A stretch of 64,000 nucleotides of DNA from Methanohalophilus sp. RSK (GTDB lineage: Archaea; Halobacteriota; Methanosarcinia; Methanosarcinales; Methanosarcinaceae): assembly GCF_003722075.1 (NCBI RefSeq), contig NZ_RDSK01000014.1, positions 117,843-181,842 of the forward strand, given 5' to 3'. Under the pieces are notes generated by a model that did no database searches, was not told the origin of the DNA, and saw only the letters and a program-made list of their open reading frames with translations. A program made the position numbers and the translations under genes. This document shows, in pieces, positions 37,860 to 47,076 of this stretch (position 1 is the first letter of the stretch; every line of letters begins with the position of its first letter).

Positions 37860-39488
37860 TTAGAAAGGCCTGTTGTAGTTATGGATGTTATGTTCGGGAT
37901 TCACATCCATCATATCTTTTTTCTGAGCCCGCATCATGTCGTCGATCCTCAGGATCATGGTTGCAACTTCTGAAGCAGACCTTATAGATTGGGTCTTAAC
38001 ACGCAGGGGGTCAACTATTCCTTTTTCAACCATGTCAAGATAGTCGCCGCTATAGACGTCAAATCCAATATTGGGATTTTCGACATGTGCATTACGCAGT
38101 TTCAGGATTACGGATGTCGCGTCCATTCCACCGTTTTCAGCAATAGCCATGGGTATGGATTCTACAGCATCGGCAAATGCAGTGATTGCAAGTTGCTCCC
38201 TGCCACCTATGGTTGAAGCATAGTTGCGCAGTCTCTGGGCAATTTCCACTTCTGCTGCACCGCCACCTGCCACGATCTTGCCATCCTCAAAGACTGAGTT
38301 GATAACATGGAGTGCGTCATCAAAGGCTCTTTCCAGATTGTCCGTGACATGCTCGGTACTTCCACGAAGCAGAATGGTAATTACCTTTGTATTTTCACAT
38401 TTCTTTATGAATATCTTGGCAACGGTGGACTCTCCTTCTTCTCCGACCTCGCCTGCATGTCCCAGGTCCTCTTCACTGAGATCGAATACCTTTTTTACGA
38501 TTTTTGCACCGGTTGCATAGGATATGTTCCTGATTTCATCATCACTCACTCTGCGGATGCCCATCACACCGCTCTTTTGCAAGTAATGTGCCACCTTATC
38601 ACCGATGTTCTTGGAACATATTACGACGTTTGCCCCGCTCTGGATGACATGGTCGGCCATCTTTTTGAAATCATCCTCTTCACGGGTAAGGAAATCTTGC
38701 ATTTCATCAGCATTGCTAATTTGTAATTTGGAAGTGTTTGATGTTTTCTGGGTTTCAAGAGGTGTGTCTATAATAGCAATTTTTGCATCCTTTACAGTTT
38801 TTGGCATACCGGGGTGTACCCTGTACTTATTGAGCATTATGCCATCGAGGATCTCTGTTTCATCGATATTTTTTCCAGATTCCTGTCTGAGGATTATGTC
38901 GTTGTCTACATTGACACTTCCCTTTTTGCTAATCTGCAGGATTGCATCCACACAAAGTGCTGCAAGTATTTCCTTATTGGTTTCGGAAGCCTTTCCTGAC
39001 ATAGAAGTGCTGGCTATCTTTTCAAGAGCTTCTCTGTTTCCTTCGGTTACATCTATGGCAAATTCATTGAGAATTTCCAGAGCTTTTTCAGATGCATTTT
39101 CGAATCCTCTTACGAGAACACGTGCATGCACACCTTCTTCTATAAGATCGGATGCTTTGTCAAGTAATGTACCTGCAGTTACAACTGCACTGGTTGTACC
39201 GTCACCTGCAATCTCTTCCTGGGTACGGGCAACCTCTACAATCATTTTGGCAGTTGGATGCTCGATATCCATTCCCTTGAGGATCATGGCCCCGTCGTTG
39301 GTGAGGACTATGTCTCCAACGGAGTTTACCATCATTTTGTCCATTCCCTTGGGTCCAAGGGTGGTCTTGACAATGTTTGCTACCGCCTTTGCCGCGGCGA
39401 TGTTTACGGATAAAGCATCCTTCCCCTGCTTATGTTCGGTGCGGGGGTTTACGATGTAGGCGGGTTGTCCGCCGTAATGTCCTGGCAT
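37860..39488 (-). CDS. ths: Thermosome (group II chaperonin) subunit
   Basis: 542 residues. ATP-dependent protein-folding chamber subunit. Characteristic blocks: TLGPKGMDKMMV, NDGAMILKGMDIEHP, GDGTTSAVV (catalytic Asp and phosphate contacts), VVAGGGAAEVE and AIAENGGMD. It ends in ...NYNRPF without the GGM-rich tail of some subunits. A strong AGGAGG precedes the ATG. Methanosarcinaceae usually carry several thermosome paralogs; only one is here, so alpha/beta/gamma cannot be assigned. A BRE/TATA promoter lies about 60 bases upstream. Confidence 0.97.
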   Translation of the reverse strand: MPGHYGGQPAYIVNPRTEHKQGKDALSVNIAAAKAVANIVKTTLGPKGMDKMMVNSVGDIVLTNDGAMILKGMDIEHPTAKMIVEVARTQEEIAGDGTTSAVVTAGTLLDKASDLIEEGVHARVLVRGFENASEKALEILNEFAIDVTEGNREALEKIASTSMSGKASETNKEILAALCVDAILQISKKGSVNVDNDIILRQESGKNIDETEILDGIMLNKYRVHPGMPKTVKDAKIAIIDTPLETQKTSNTSKLQISNADEMQDFLTREEDDFKKMADHVIQSGANVVICSKNIGDKVAHYLQKSGVMGIRRVSDDEIRNISYATGAKIVKKVFDLSEEDLGHAGEVGEEGESTVAKIFIKKCENTKVITILLRGSTEHVTDNLERAFDDALHVINSVFEDGKIVAGGGAAEVEIAQRLRNYASTIGGREQLAITAFADAVESIPMAIAENGGMDATSVILKLRNAHVENPNIGFDVYSGDYLDMVEKGIVDPLRVKTQSIRSASEVATMILRIDDMMRAQKKDMMDVNPEHNIHNYNRPF

Positions 39489-39546
39489 TGATGTTGAACC
39501 TCCTGATGAATAATCTGTATATAAAGAAATCTAACTGTCTATGGTT

Positions 39547-39562
39547 CTATAAATACGTTTCG
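39547..39562 (-). promoter_or_regulatory. BRE/TATA promoter of the thermosome gene
   Basis: Minus strand CGAAACGTATTTATAG combines a BRE-like purine element with a TATA core, about 60 bases before the ATG, giving a leader of about 35 bases containing AGGAGG. A second AT-rich element (TTTATATAC, 39517-39526) is too close to the ribosome site to be the main TATA. Confidence 0.6.
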
Positions 39563-39598
39563 CAGTATCTCTTTGCTATTGTTAGCCTTTTCAAAACC

Positions 39599-39612
39599 TT
39601 TAATATATAGAG
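39599..39612 (+). promoter_or_regulatory. TATA box of dphB
   Basis: TTAATATATAGAG is centred 26 bases before ATG 39631, with no ribosome site between, as expected for a leaderless promoter. Confidence 0.65.
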
Positions 39613-39630
39613 CGGGCTCTTATAAAGCCT

Positions 39631-40437
39631 ATGCTTTATTTTGTCGGACTTGGTTTATTTGATGAAAAGGATGTTTCTGTAAAGGGGCTTGAAGTTATAA
39701 AAAATGCCGATAAGGTGTATGTGGAATTTTATACTTCCCGATTGATGGGTGCGGATAAAGAAAAGATGGAAAACCTGTATGGCAGGGAAATACACGTTCT
39801 TGACAGGCAGGAAGTAGAGCAAGATCCCTGGTGGCTGGAAGAAGCAAAAGAGATGGATATAGCTTTTCTAACAGGTGGGGACACGATGGTATCCACTACT
39901 CATGTAGATATCCGGCTCAGAGCAATGGAGTTGGGTATTGAAACCCGTTTGATCCACGGCGCTTCCATAGTCTCCGCTATTTGTGGTCTGACCGGTCTCC
40001 AGAATTACAGGTTTGGCAAAGCGGCAACCATTCCTCATCCATACACGAGCAGCCGGGGAAATACCATTATTTCTGAAACACCCTATGATACTATTTTGCG
40101 TAACAGGCAGTTGGGTCTGCATACGGCTGTATTTCTTGATATTGATATGAATAAGGGTTACATGACGGTCAATCAGGGTATTGAACTTTTGCTTAAGATA
40201 GATGAAAAAAGAGGGCAAAATCTCATAAAAGGTTCAATAGCTGTAGGTATTGCAAACGCAGGTTCTGAAAAACCTATTGTAAAGGCAGATTTTGCTGAAT
40301 ATCTCGAAAGTTACGATTTTGGCTCTCCCCTGCATATTGTAGTTATTCCTGCAGATCTGCATTTTGTCGAGGCAGAGGCCCTTGTTAAACTTGCGGATGC
40401 ACCTGAATCTATCCTTGAAGAAGGGGAAGAAAATTAA
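39631..40437 (+). CDS. dphB: Diphthine synthase
   Basis: 268 residues. SAM-dependent methylase of the diphthamide pathway that modifies the conserved His of elongation factor 2. Starts MLYFVGLGLFDEKDVSVKG; further family blocks FLTGGDTMVSTTHVD, IHGASIVSAICGLTGLQNYRFG and HTAVFLDID. Tetrapyrrole-methylase-like fold. Other diphthamide genes are not in the window. The transcript appears leaderless; herA follows 44 bp later with its own ribosome site. Confidence 0.96.
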   Translation: MLYFVGLGLFDEKDVSVKGLEVIKNADKVYVEFYTSRLMGADKEKMENLYGREIHVLDRQEVEQDPWWLEEAKEMDIAFLTGGDTMVSTTHVDIRLRAMELGIETRLIHGASIVSAICGLTGLQNYRFGKAATIPHPYTSSRGNTIISETPYDTILRNRQLGLHTAVFLDIDMNKGYMTVNQGIELLLKIDEKRGQNLIKGSIAVGIANAGSEKPIVKADFAEYLESYDFGSPLHIVVIPADLHFVEAEALVKLADAPESILEEGEEN

Positions 40438-40481
40438 TTTGAAGTATTTTGAGTAAAAATGTTTACTGGTGAGAGTGTAAT

Positions 40482-42116
40482 ATGGTACGTGGTTCAGTAG
40501 GAGTCATATTCGGGGAAACAGGAACTCTTAATTTCAAGTTCCTGGTATCGGACAGTACGGCAGTTCTGAGAGGCCATTATGTCAAAATATGGCATGAGAC
40601 AGATGGCTGGATACTTGCACAGGTAATGTCAATTGTGCGCTCCAGTGAAAAATATTCTCTGGAAGAAGCCAAAAAAGGGCAGAGGAAAGATCGAAATGAT
40701 GACCGTATAGTGGCCTCTGCCACAATAATAGGAAGCCGGGATGATCGTGGGCTTTTAAGAGCACCTATGAGTCCGTTCAGTCCGGGGGATCAGGTCTATC
40801 TGGCAGATGATACACTTATTAGAGATACACTTGGTCTTGTGGGAGATGATATGTATATCGGATTGCTTGAAGGCACCGGTATTCCTGTACACCTTAATGT
40901 GAACAGTCTTGTGCAGAAACATTGTAGCATCCTTGCAAAAACCGGTAGTGGTAAGTCTTACACGGCCGGAGTAATTCTTGAAGAATTACTTGATCATGAT
41001 GTGCCTATGTTGATAATTGATCCTCATAGTGAATATTCTTCCCTTAAAGAATCAGCCAGTGGTAATGACGGTGACCTAAAAAAATACGGTATAAAATCTA
41101 AAGGATACGGCTCCATGATACAGGTTTACACTCCTGCCGACAAGTCAATAAATCCAAACGCAGATCATCTTTTCAGGTTAAATGGAGTAAATCTCACTCC
41201 CAGTGAACTGATGACTTTATTCCCTGACAATTTTAACAGTACCCATTCCGGTATTCTCTATGAAGCTGTACACAGGTTACGTGCTGATGTGGAAACCTAT
41301 TTCCTTGATGATATAATCAGGGAAGTCAGCAATAATGAAAGCAAAGCCCGCTGGAATGTAATTAATTTACTTGAAGATATTAACCAGCTGGATATACTTT
41401 CCCCCCAACCAACTCCGGTTGAAGAGTTAATGCAGGATGGAAAGGCCTCGATCATTGACCTGAAAGGGGTTCCTCCCCATATACAGACAATGATTGTGGC
41501 CCAGCTCTGTGATACTCTTTTTGAAGCTCGCAAACTTGGCACAATTCCTCCGGGAATGCTGGTTGTGGAAGAAGCTCATAATTTTGCTCCTGAAAGAGGA
41601 TATAGCAAGAGTTCCAGTTCCGAAATTCTCCGAACAATAGCCTCAGAAGGGCGAAAGTTTGGTTTGGGGATGCTGGTCATCTCCCAGAGGCCTGCAAGGG
41701 TTGATAAAAATGTACTTTCACAGTGTGGAAGCCAGATTATATTGAAAGTTACCAACCCCAATGACCTTAAATCTATCAGTAAAGGTCTGGAGGGTGTAAA
41801 TTCCTATGTAGAAGAAGAATTGTTACGCCTGCCACCCGGAATTGCGATGCTGGTGAGCAATGATATTGAACGCCCGATTCTTGTGGACATACGTGTCAGG
41901 AAATCCAAGCATGGTGGGGAATCCGTGAAAATTCTCAATAAATCCTCGCGTAAAGTATCTCCCAAAACCAAAAAAGAGTCCAAAACAAAACCTGTAACTA
42001 AACCTGTAGAAGAAAAAAAATCCCAATCTCCGCCACCTAAAAGACAACCAAGCCGCAATCCTAAGAAAGATAGTGGTGGTCTTTTCAATAAGCTGTTTGG
42101 CTCTGAAAGTAAATAA
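40482..42116 (+). CDS. herA: HerA-type hexameric DNA translocase/helicase
   Basis: 544 residues. N-terminal HAS-barrel (about 1-130), then a FtsK/HerA ATPase with Walker A AKTGSGKSYTAG, Walker B GMLVVEEAHNFAPERG and arginine-finger region ISQRPARVDKNVLSQCG. HerA usually partners NurA nuclease with Mre11-Rad50 in DNA end resection, but no nurA is adjacent. Residues about 485-530 form a Lys/Pro/Ser-rich disordered tail ending in GGLFNKLFGSESK. GGTGAG precedes the ATG; DUF357 follows 10 bp downstream. Confidence 0.92.
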   Translation: MVRGSVGVIFGETGTLNFKFLVSDSTAVLRGHYVKIWHETDGWILAQVMSIVRSSEKYSLEEAKKGQRKDRNDDRIVASATIIGSRDDRGLLRAPMSPFSPGDQVYLADDTLIRDTLGLVGDDMYIGLLEGTGIPVHLNVNSLVQKHCSILAKTGSGKSYTAGVILEELLDHDVPMLIIDPHSEYSSLKESASGNDGDLKKYGIKSKGYGSMIQVYTPADKSINPNADHLFRLNGVNLTPSELMTLFPDNFNSTHSGILYEAVHRLRADVETYFLDDIIREVSNNESKARWNVINLLEDINQLDILSPQPTPVEELMQDGKASIIDLKGVPPHIQTMIVAQLCDTLFEARKLGTIPPGMLVVEEAHNFAPERGYSKSSSSEILRTIASEGRKFGLGMLVISQRPARVDKNVLSQCGSQIILKVTNPNDLKSISKGLEGVNSYVEEELLRLPPGIAMLVSNDIERPILVDIRVRKSKHGGESVKILNKSSRKVSPKTKKESKTKPVTKPVEEKKSQSPPPKRQPSRNPKKDSGGLFNKLFGSESK

Positions 42117-42126
42117 GGTGTTATAA

Positions 42127-42408
42127 ATGGCAGCGGATTTGAATGAGAAAGTTGGACGGTATGAAAAATTGCTTAAAAAGGCCCTGGAGCTTGCACAACC
42201 TGCTCCAAGGGCCAATTCCCATTTGATGAAAGTAGCAGATGATTACCTGGATATGGCTCAATCCTATTATAATGACGGTCTTCATTTTATTAAGATTGAG
42301 GATCCTGTAAATGCCCTTGTATGTTTCAGCTATGGGCATGCCTGGCTGGATGCCGGTGCAAGGCTTGGGATTTTTGCTGTAGATGATGATGTGTTATTTA
42401 CAATATGA
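42127..42408 (+). CDS. DUF357 family protein
   Basis: 93 residues, helical, with YEKLLKKALELA, VADDYLDMAQSYYNDGLHF and NALVCFSYGHAWLDAGARLG, the hallmark block of this small archaeal family. AGGTG before ATG, and a 10-bp gap to herA suggests one transcript. TPR-like helical pair. Function unknown. Confidence 0.88.
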   Translation: MAADLNEKVGRYEKLLKKALELAQPAPRANSHLMKVADDYLDMAQSYYNDGLHFIKIEDPVNALVCFSYGHAWLDAGARLGIFAVDDDVLFTI

Positions 42409-42569
42409 TCTGTAATTCCTAATTCAAATTCGGTTTAAGCAGAGAATTAATATAAGTGAAACGAATATGACTGAGTTTATTGCTTAATATACTATTTGTG
42501 CTTATTAGTTTTGATGGCGATGTTTTAATTTGAGAGAATGTAGAAGTTTTAAACCTGGAGACGAAAAGT

Positions 42570-42914
42570 ATGCCGAGTTATCATGTAACCCTTGAAGCCG
42601 CCTGGTTGGTAAGGGATGTGAAAAGCGCAGATGATGCCATTGGTGTAGCAATTGCTGAAGCCGGAAAGAGGCTCAATCCCCAACTTGATTTTGTTGAAGT
42701 TGATGTGGGTTCTACCTTCTGTCCTGCCTGTAATGAACCTTTTAGTAGTGTTTTCATAGCAGCAAATACCGGTATTGTCGGTCTTATCCTGGAAATGAAA
42801 GTTTTTGATGCTGAAAGTGACGAACATGCTTCCCGTATTGCCAAATCGGTCATCGGAAGGACCTTGAGGGATGTACCTCTTACTGTAATAGATGTCGAAG
42901 AATTTGTCAGATGA
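42570..42914 (+). CDS. DUF555 family protein
   Basis: 114 residues. Archaeal family recognised from [14 protein letters not shown], the [15 protein letters not shown] block (one CxxC pair), and [11 protein letters not shown]. No TM helix. Function unknown. GGAG ten bases before the ATG. The next gene starts 13 bases after its stop, so co-expression with the PfkB kinase is likely. Confidence 0.88.
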   Translation: MPSYHVTLEAAWLVRDVKSADDAIGVAIAEAGKRLNPQLDFVEVDVGSTFCPACNEPFSSVFIAANTGIVGLILEMKVFDAESDEHASRIAKSVIGRTLRDVPLTVIDVEEFVR

Positions 42915-42927
42915 AGTGGGAGGTCTA

Positions 42928-43821
42928 ATGTCGGGACCCATAGATGTTGTAGGACATGCGGCATTGGATTATCTTTTTGAAGTAGAACATATCGCTTCAC
43001 CCAATGAATCCTATCCGATAACAAACTACGAAGTGCTTTTCGGAGGAGGTGCTGCCAACATTGCCGCAGCAATGGCGCAGTTGGGCGGTAACTCCCGCCT
43101 GGTTGCTGCTGTAGGGGATGATTTTTCCACAAGTGGCTATGAGCAACATCTGGTGAATCTGGGTGTTGATCTTTCTCTCCTTTATCATATAGAAGGTGAG
43201 GAAAGTACCAAAGCTTTTGTCTATACTGACCCGAATCATAATCAATCATCCTACTTTTACTGGGGTTCATCTTCAAAGTTGCTGGGTATGGAAACTCCAG
43301 CGCTGGATTTTGTCCATCTGGCACCCTCTGAGGCAAGTTTCAGTGCCCGGGTGGCCCAGAAATCAGAGTTTGTTTCTTTTGATCCGGGTCAGGACCTGGT
43401 TACTTACTCAAAAGAGCATCTGATTACGATACTGGATAATACGGATATTCTCTTTGCCAATATCCATGAGGTCAAGCGTGTAAAAGAGATGACGGGGAGG
43501 TCTTTTGATGATCTGAAGCAATCCATTTCAACTATTGTAGTTACCTGTGATTCCAGTGGAAGTAAGATTTATCATAAGAATAAAAAGATCGATATTCCTG
43601 TCGTGGCCGTAAAAACTGTGGATCCCACCGGGGCGGGAGATGGTTACAGAGCGGGATTCCTTTTGGCTTTCAGCAAAGGCCTACCCTTTGAGGTATGTGG
43701 CAAAATAGGTTCAACAGTTGCTTCATTTGAAGTGGAATGTGTTGGATGCCAGACCAATCTGCCAACATGGGGTGCTATGAAAAAAAGATATGAGGAGAAC
43801 TTTGGAGCATTACCCCTCTGA
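42928..43821 (+). CDS. PfkB-family sugar/nucleoside kinase
   Basis: 297 residues from ATG 42928 (GGGAGG just upstream; the in-frame ATG at 42892 is inside DUF555). Ribokinase fold: N-terminal GGGAANIAAAMAQLG and C-terminal anion hole TVDPTGAGDGYRAGF with catalytic Asp. Related methanogen enzymes include nucleoside kinases and ADP-dependent types; substrate not assigned. Convergent with ppdK, 16 bp apart. Confidence 0.88.
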   Translation: MSGPIDVVGHAALDYLFEVEHIASPNESYPITNYEVLFGGGAANIAAAMAQLGGNSRLVAAVGDDFSTSGYEQHLVNLGVDLSLLYHIEGEESTKAFVYTDPNHNQSSYFYWGSSSKLLGMETPALDFVHLAPSEASFSARVAQKSEFVSFDPGQDLVTYSKEHLITILDNTDILFANIHEVKRVKEMTGRSFDDLKQSISTIVVTCDSSGSKIYHKNKKIDIPVVAVKTVDPTGAGDGYRAGFLLAFSKGLPFEVCGKIGSTVASFEVECVGCQTNLPTWGAMKKRYEENFGALPL

Positions 43822-43837
43822 TCTCTTCTTTTTTGTT

Positions 43838-46495
43838 TTATTTATTTTTGTTCTCGATCACGGCCTGGGCTGCTGCCAGTCTTGCAATGGGAACGCGGAA
43901 GGGTGAACAACTTACATAGTTGAGTCCCACATTATGGCCGTATTTTACAGAAGCCGGTTCTCCACCGTGTTCTCCACAAATACCAATCTTGAGTTTACTA
44001 TTTGTGTTTCTGCCCTTCTCAATACCGATCTTGACAAGCTCTCCGACCCCTTCCTGATCAAGTACTGCGAAAGGGTCCTGCTCCAGTATATTGTTCTCTA
44101 TATAGGATGGGAGGAACTTACCTGCATCATCCCTGCTGAAACCGAAGGTTGTCTGGGTCAGGTCATTGGTACCAAAGGAGAAGAATTCGGCCTCTTCAGC
44201 GATACGGTCTGCAGTAAGGGCTGCTCTTGGCAATTCGATCATGGTTCCAACCAGATAATCAATGGTTGAACCGTTACAATCCATTACTTCCTGTGCAGCC
44301 GATTTCACTGTTTCCTTGATTACCTTGAGTTCATTGACATGGCTGACCAGTGGTATCATTATTTCCGGCACAATTTCAAGTCCTTCCTTTTTCAGGTCAC
44401 ATGCTGCTTCAATAATAGCTTTGACCTGCATCTGGTACACTTCCGGATAAGTAATGCCAAGGCGGCATCCACGGTGGCCAAGCATCGGATTGACTTCTTT
44501 GAGTGATTCTACTCCATCTATCAGTCTGTTTACTTCAGCGATCTCTGATTGTTTGGCACCCTTATTTTTCAGTTCGCGTAATTTTTCCGTGAGTTCCTCA
44601 TAGTTGGGCAGGAATTCGTGAAGTGGCGGATCAAGTAACCTAATTGTGACAGGATGACCTTCCATTGCACGGAATATTCCGGTAAAGTCTTCCTTTTGCA
44701 TAGGAAGCAATTTTTCAAGTGCCTTTTTCCTTTCCTGAATGCTTTCTGCCATTATCATTTCACGAACAACAGGGATTCTTTCCTCGCCAAAAAACATATG
44801 CTCTGTACGGCAAAGGCCAATCCCTTCAGCTCCGAATTCCCTTGCGACTGTTGCATCATGGGGGGTATCGGCATTGGATCTGACATTTATGGATCTGATA
44901 TTGTCAGCCCATCCCAGGATGGTATCGAGTTCACCACTCAGTTCGGGAGAAATTAGTTTGACTTCTCCCAGTATGATTTCCCCTGTGCTGCCGTCGATAG
45001 TTACATAGTCTCCTTCTTTGACAGTAACGTTCCCGTTGGTGAATTCTTTTTTGTCGATGTTGATTGTAATCTCGCCACAACCGGCAACACATGGTTTACC
45101 CATTCCTCTGGCAACAACTGCTGCGTGGGATGTCATTCCGCCGCGAACAGTGAGTACACCTTCAGAAGCTGCCATTCCTCCGATGTCCTCCGGTGAGGTT
45201 TCGGTACGTACAAGAATAGTCTGTTTTCCTTCCTTGGATTTTTCTTCGGCTTCCTCTGCTGTGAATACAACCTTTCCGACTGCTGCACCTGGGGATGCCG
45301 GTAATCCTGTAGCAATCACATCGAGGTTTGCATCGGGATCTATCATTGGATGGAGGACTTTATCGATCTGTGAAGCTTCGATACGTGATACTGCAATTTC
45401 TTTATCAATGAGGCCTTCTTTTTCCATTTCCACGGCTATTCTGATAGCTGCTTTTGCAGTTCGCTTCCCGGTTCTTGTCTGAAGCATGTAAAGGTTACCT
45501 TCCTGAATGGTAAACTCTATGTCCTGCATATCCCGGAAGTGATTCTCCAGTTTCCTGTAGATGTCCACCAGTTTATCATAGACCTCAGGCATGCTGTCCT
45601 GAAGTGCTTCTATGGGTTGTGGGGTGCGTATTCCTGCAACTACGTCTTCTCCCTGGGCATTTGTGAGGAACTCGCCGAAGAAGCATTTTTCACCGGTAGC
45701 AGGGTCACGTGTGAATGCCACACCGGTCCCGGACTTGTCACCCATGTTTCCATAGACCATGCTCTGTACGTTTACAGCAGTACCCCAATTGTCAGGTATA
45801 TTATTCAGGCGGCGGTATTTTATGGCCCTCTGGTTGTTCCAGGAATTGAATACAGCATCGATAGCCATCTGGAGCTGCTTTCTGGGATCCTGTGGAAACT
45901 CTTTCCCTGTATTGTCCTTTATTATTGCTTTGAATTTTTCGACCAGGTATTTGAGAGAATCCGTGTCCAGTTCGGTATCCAGTTCTACATCCAGCTCTTT
46001 TTTCCGGGATTCTATTACCTTTTCAAAATTTTCAGTAGATATTCCAAGTACAACATCTGCGAACATTGTCAGGAATCTTCTGTAACTATCATAAGCAAAA
46101 CGCTCGTTAGATGTCTTTTTTGCAAGTCCTGTGACAGTTTTGTCGTTTAGGCCGAGATTGAGAACAGTATCCATCATTCCAGGCATTGAAACCCGTGCTC
46201 CGGAGCGGACAGAAAGGAGGAGGGGATTGTCCGGATCACCAAATTGTTTGTTATTTGCTTTTTCGAGTTTTTGTAAAGCCCGATCCACCTCATCAAGCAT
46301 TCCGGGTGGATATTGATTGTCTCTTGTATAGAGCACGCACACTTCGGTGGTAATTGTAAAACCTGGAGGTACCGGAATACCCAGGTTTGCCATTTCGGCA
46401 AGGTTTGCGCCTTTACCACCCAGCAAATCTTTCATGCTGTTTTTTCCTTCGGTTTTATTATTTCCAAAAAGATAAACGAATTTTTTATCTGCCAC
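43838..46495 (-). CDS. ppdK: Pyruvate, phosphate dikinase
   Basis: 885 residues from GTG 46495 (VADKKFVYLFG, GGAGGAAAG upstream; the ATG at 46510 lies in that ribosome site). Interconverts pyruvate and PEP using ATP and phosphate. Three modules: nucleotide-binding (LLGGKGANLAEMANLGIPVPPGF), phospho-His domain with GGMTSHAAVVARGMGKPCVAG, and a C-terminal TIM barrel (GLCRTEHMFF, MLGHRGCRLGITYPE, FSFGTNDLTQTTFGFSRDD, ICGEHGG). Supplies PEP for gluconeogenesis; complements the pyruvate carboxylase here. Confidence 0.97.
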   Translation of the reverse strand: MADKKFVYLFGNNKTEGKNSMKDLLGGKGANLAEMANLGIPVPPGFTITTEVCVLYTRDNQYPPGMLDEVDRALQKLEKANNKQFGDPDNPLLLSVRSGARVSMPGMMDTVLNLGLNDKTVTGLAKKTSNERFAYDSYRRFLTMFADVVLGISTENFEKVIESRKKELDVELDTELDTDSLKYLVEKFKAIIKDNTGKEFPQDPRKQLQMAIDAVFNSWNNQRAIKYRRLNNIPDNWGTAVNVQSMVYGNMGDKSGTGVAFTRDPATGEKCFFGEFLTNAQGEDVVAGIRTPQPIEALQDSMPEVYDKLVDIYRKLENHFRDMQDIEFTIQEGNLYMLQTRTGKRTAKAAIRIAVEMEKEGLIDKEIAVSRIEASQIDKVLHPMIDPDANLDVIATGLPASPGAAVGKVVFTAEEAEEKSKEGKQTILVRTETSPEDIGGMAASEGVLTVRGGMTSHAAVVARGMGKPCVAGCGEITINIDKKEFTNGNVTVKEGDYVTIDGSTGEIILGEVKLISPELSGELDTILGWADNIRSINVRSNADTPHDATVAREFGAEGIGLCRTEHMFFGEERIPVVREMIMAESIQERKKALEKLLPMQKEDFTGIFRAMEGHPVTIRLLDPPLHEFLPNYEELTEKLRELKNKGAKQSEIAEVNRLIDGVESLKEVNPMLGHRGCRLGITYPEVYQMQVKAIIEAACDLKKEGLEIVPEIMIPLVSHVNELKVIKETVKSAAQEVMDCNGSTIDYLVGTMIELPRAALTADRIAEEAEFFSFGTNDLTQTTFGFSRDDAGKFLPSYIENNILEQDPFAVLDQEGVGELVKIGIEKGRNTNSKLKIGICGEHGGEPASVKYGHNVGLNYVSCSPFRVPIARLAAAQAVIENKNK

Positions 46496-46768
46496 TAACT
46501 TTCCTCCCATGGAAATGTAGATTCCTGATTATATGTAGGGTCCTGTTTGTTAGTAGATGACACAATAGTTCATTTTATATTAAGGTTTAACGATGCATCA
46601 TATTTTGAAGCAAAAATGAAATAATTCCCGGGGTATTAATTTTGTTTAAATCCTTATTTTGTGCCCGGGAATGGCATAGATTCCTATTAAAGGTATTGCG
46701 ATATATTTATATATAATAAATTTAATCTATTTATACTTCCTAATTACCTTATATAATGGAAAATGCAT
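46496..46768. promoter_or_regulatory. Divergent promoter region ppdK / gar1
   Basis: 273 bp without a gene. On the minus strand ACATATAATC (46527-46538) can serve ppdK with a very short leader. On the plus strand GATATATTTATATATAATAAA (46698-46718 region) is a strong AT-rich TATA element 50-70 bases before gar1. The rest is AT-rich spacer. Confidence 0.5.
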
Positions 46769-47029
46769 ATGAAAAGGCTTGGAGTAGTGTCCCACCTGAT
46801 AGGTGGCAGGAAACTTATAGTGAAAGGCTCCGAAAGCATGTCTTCATGCAATATAAAGGAATTGCCCCGGAAAGGGTCGGCAGTTCTGGACAAGAAGGTT
46901 GCAAGAATTGGCAAAGTTTCCGATATAATAGGGCCCGCTTCCCGGCCTTATGTCGTAGTCAGGATTTTTAGTGACGTACCGGATTCGAAGGCAAAAAGCT
47001 GGATTCGAGAAAAGGTGTATGTCAAATAA
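46769..47029 (+). CDS. gar1: H/ACA RNP protein Gar1
   Basis: 86 residues from ATG 46769 (MKRLGVVSHL); an ATG six bases earlier is an alternative. Small beta-barrel core of the pseudouridylation guide RNP: VLDKKVARIGKVSDIIGPASRPYVVVRI matches Gar1. The gar1-tfb order seen here is conserved in many archaea. Cytosolic, binds Cbf5. Confidence 0.88.
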   Translation: MKRLGVVSHLIGGRKLIVKGSESMSSCNIKELPRKGSAVLDKKVARIGKVSDIIGPASRPYVVVRIFSDVPDSKAKSWIREKVYVK

Positions 47030-47076
47030 CTAATGTTTGCGTTTTTATTCCGTGATTTTAATCAGAGGTCCAATAC

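Noticed and set aside
42892..42927. Upstream start for the PfkB kinase
   Set aside because: It lies inside DUF555; GGGAGG directly precedes ATG 42928.
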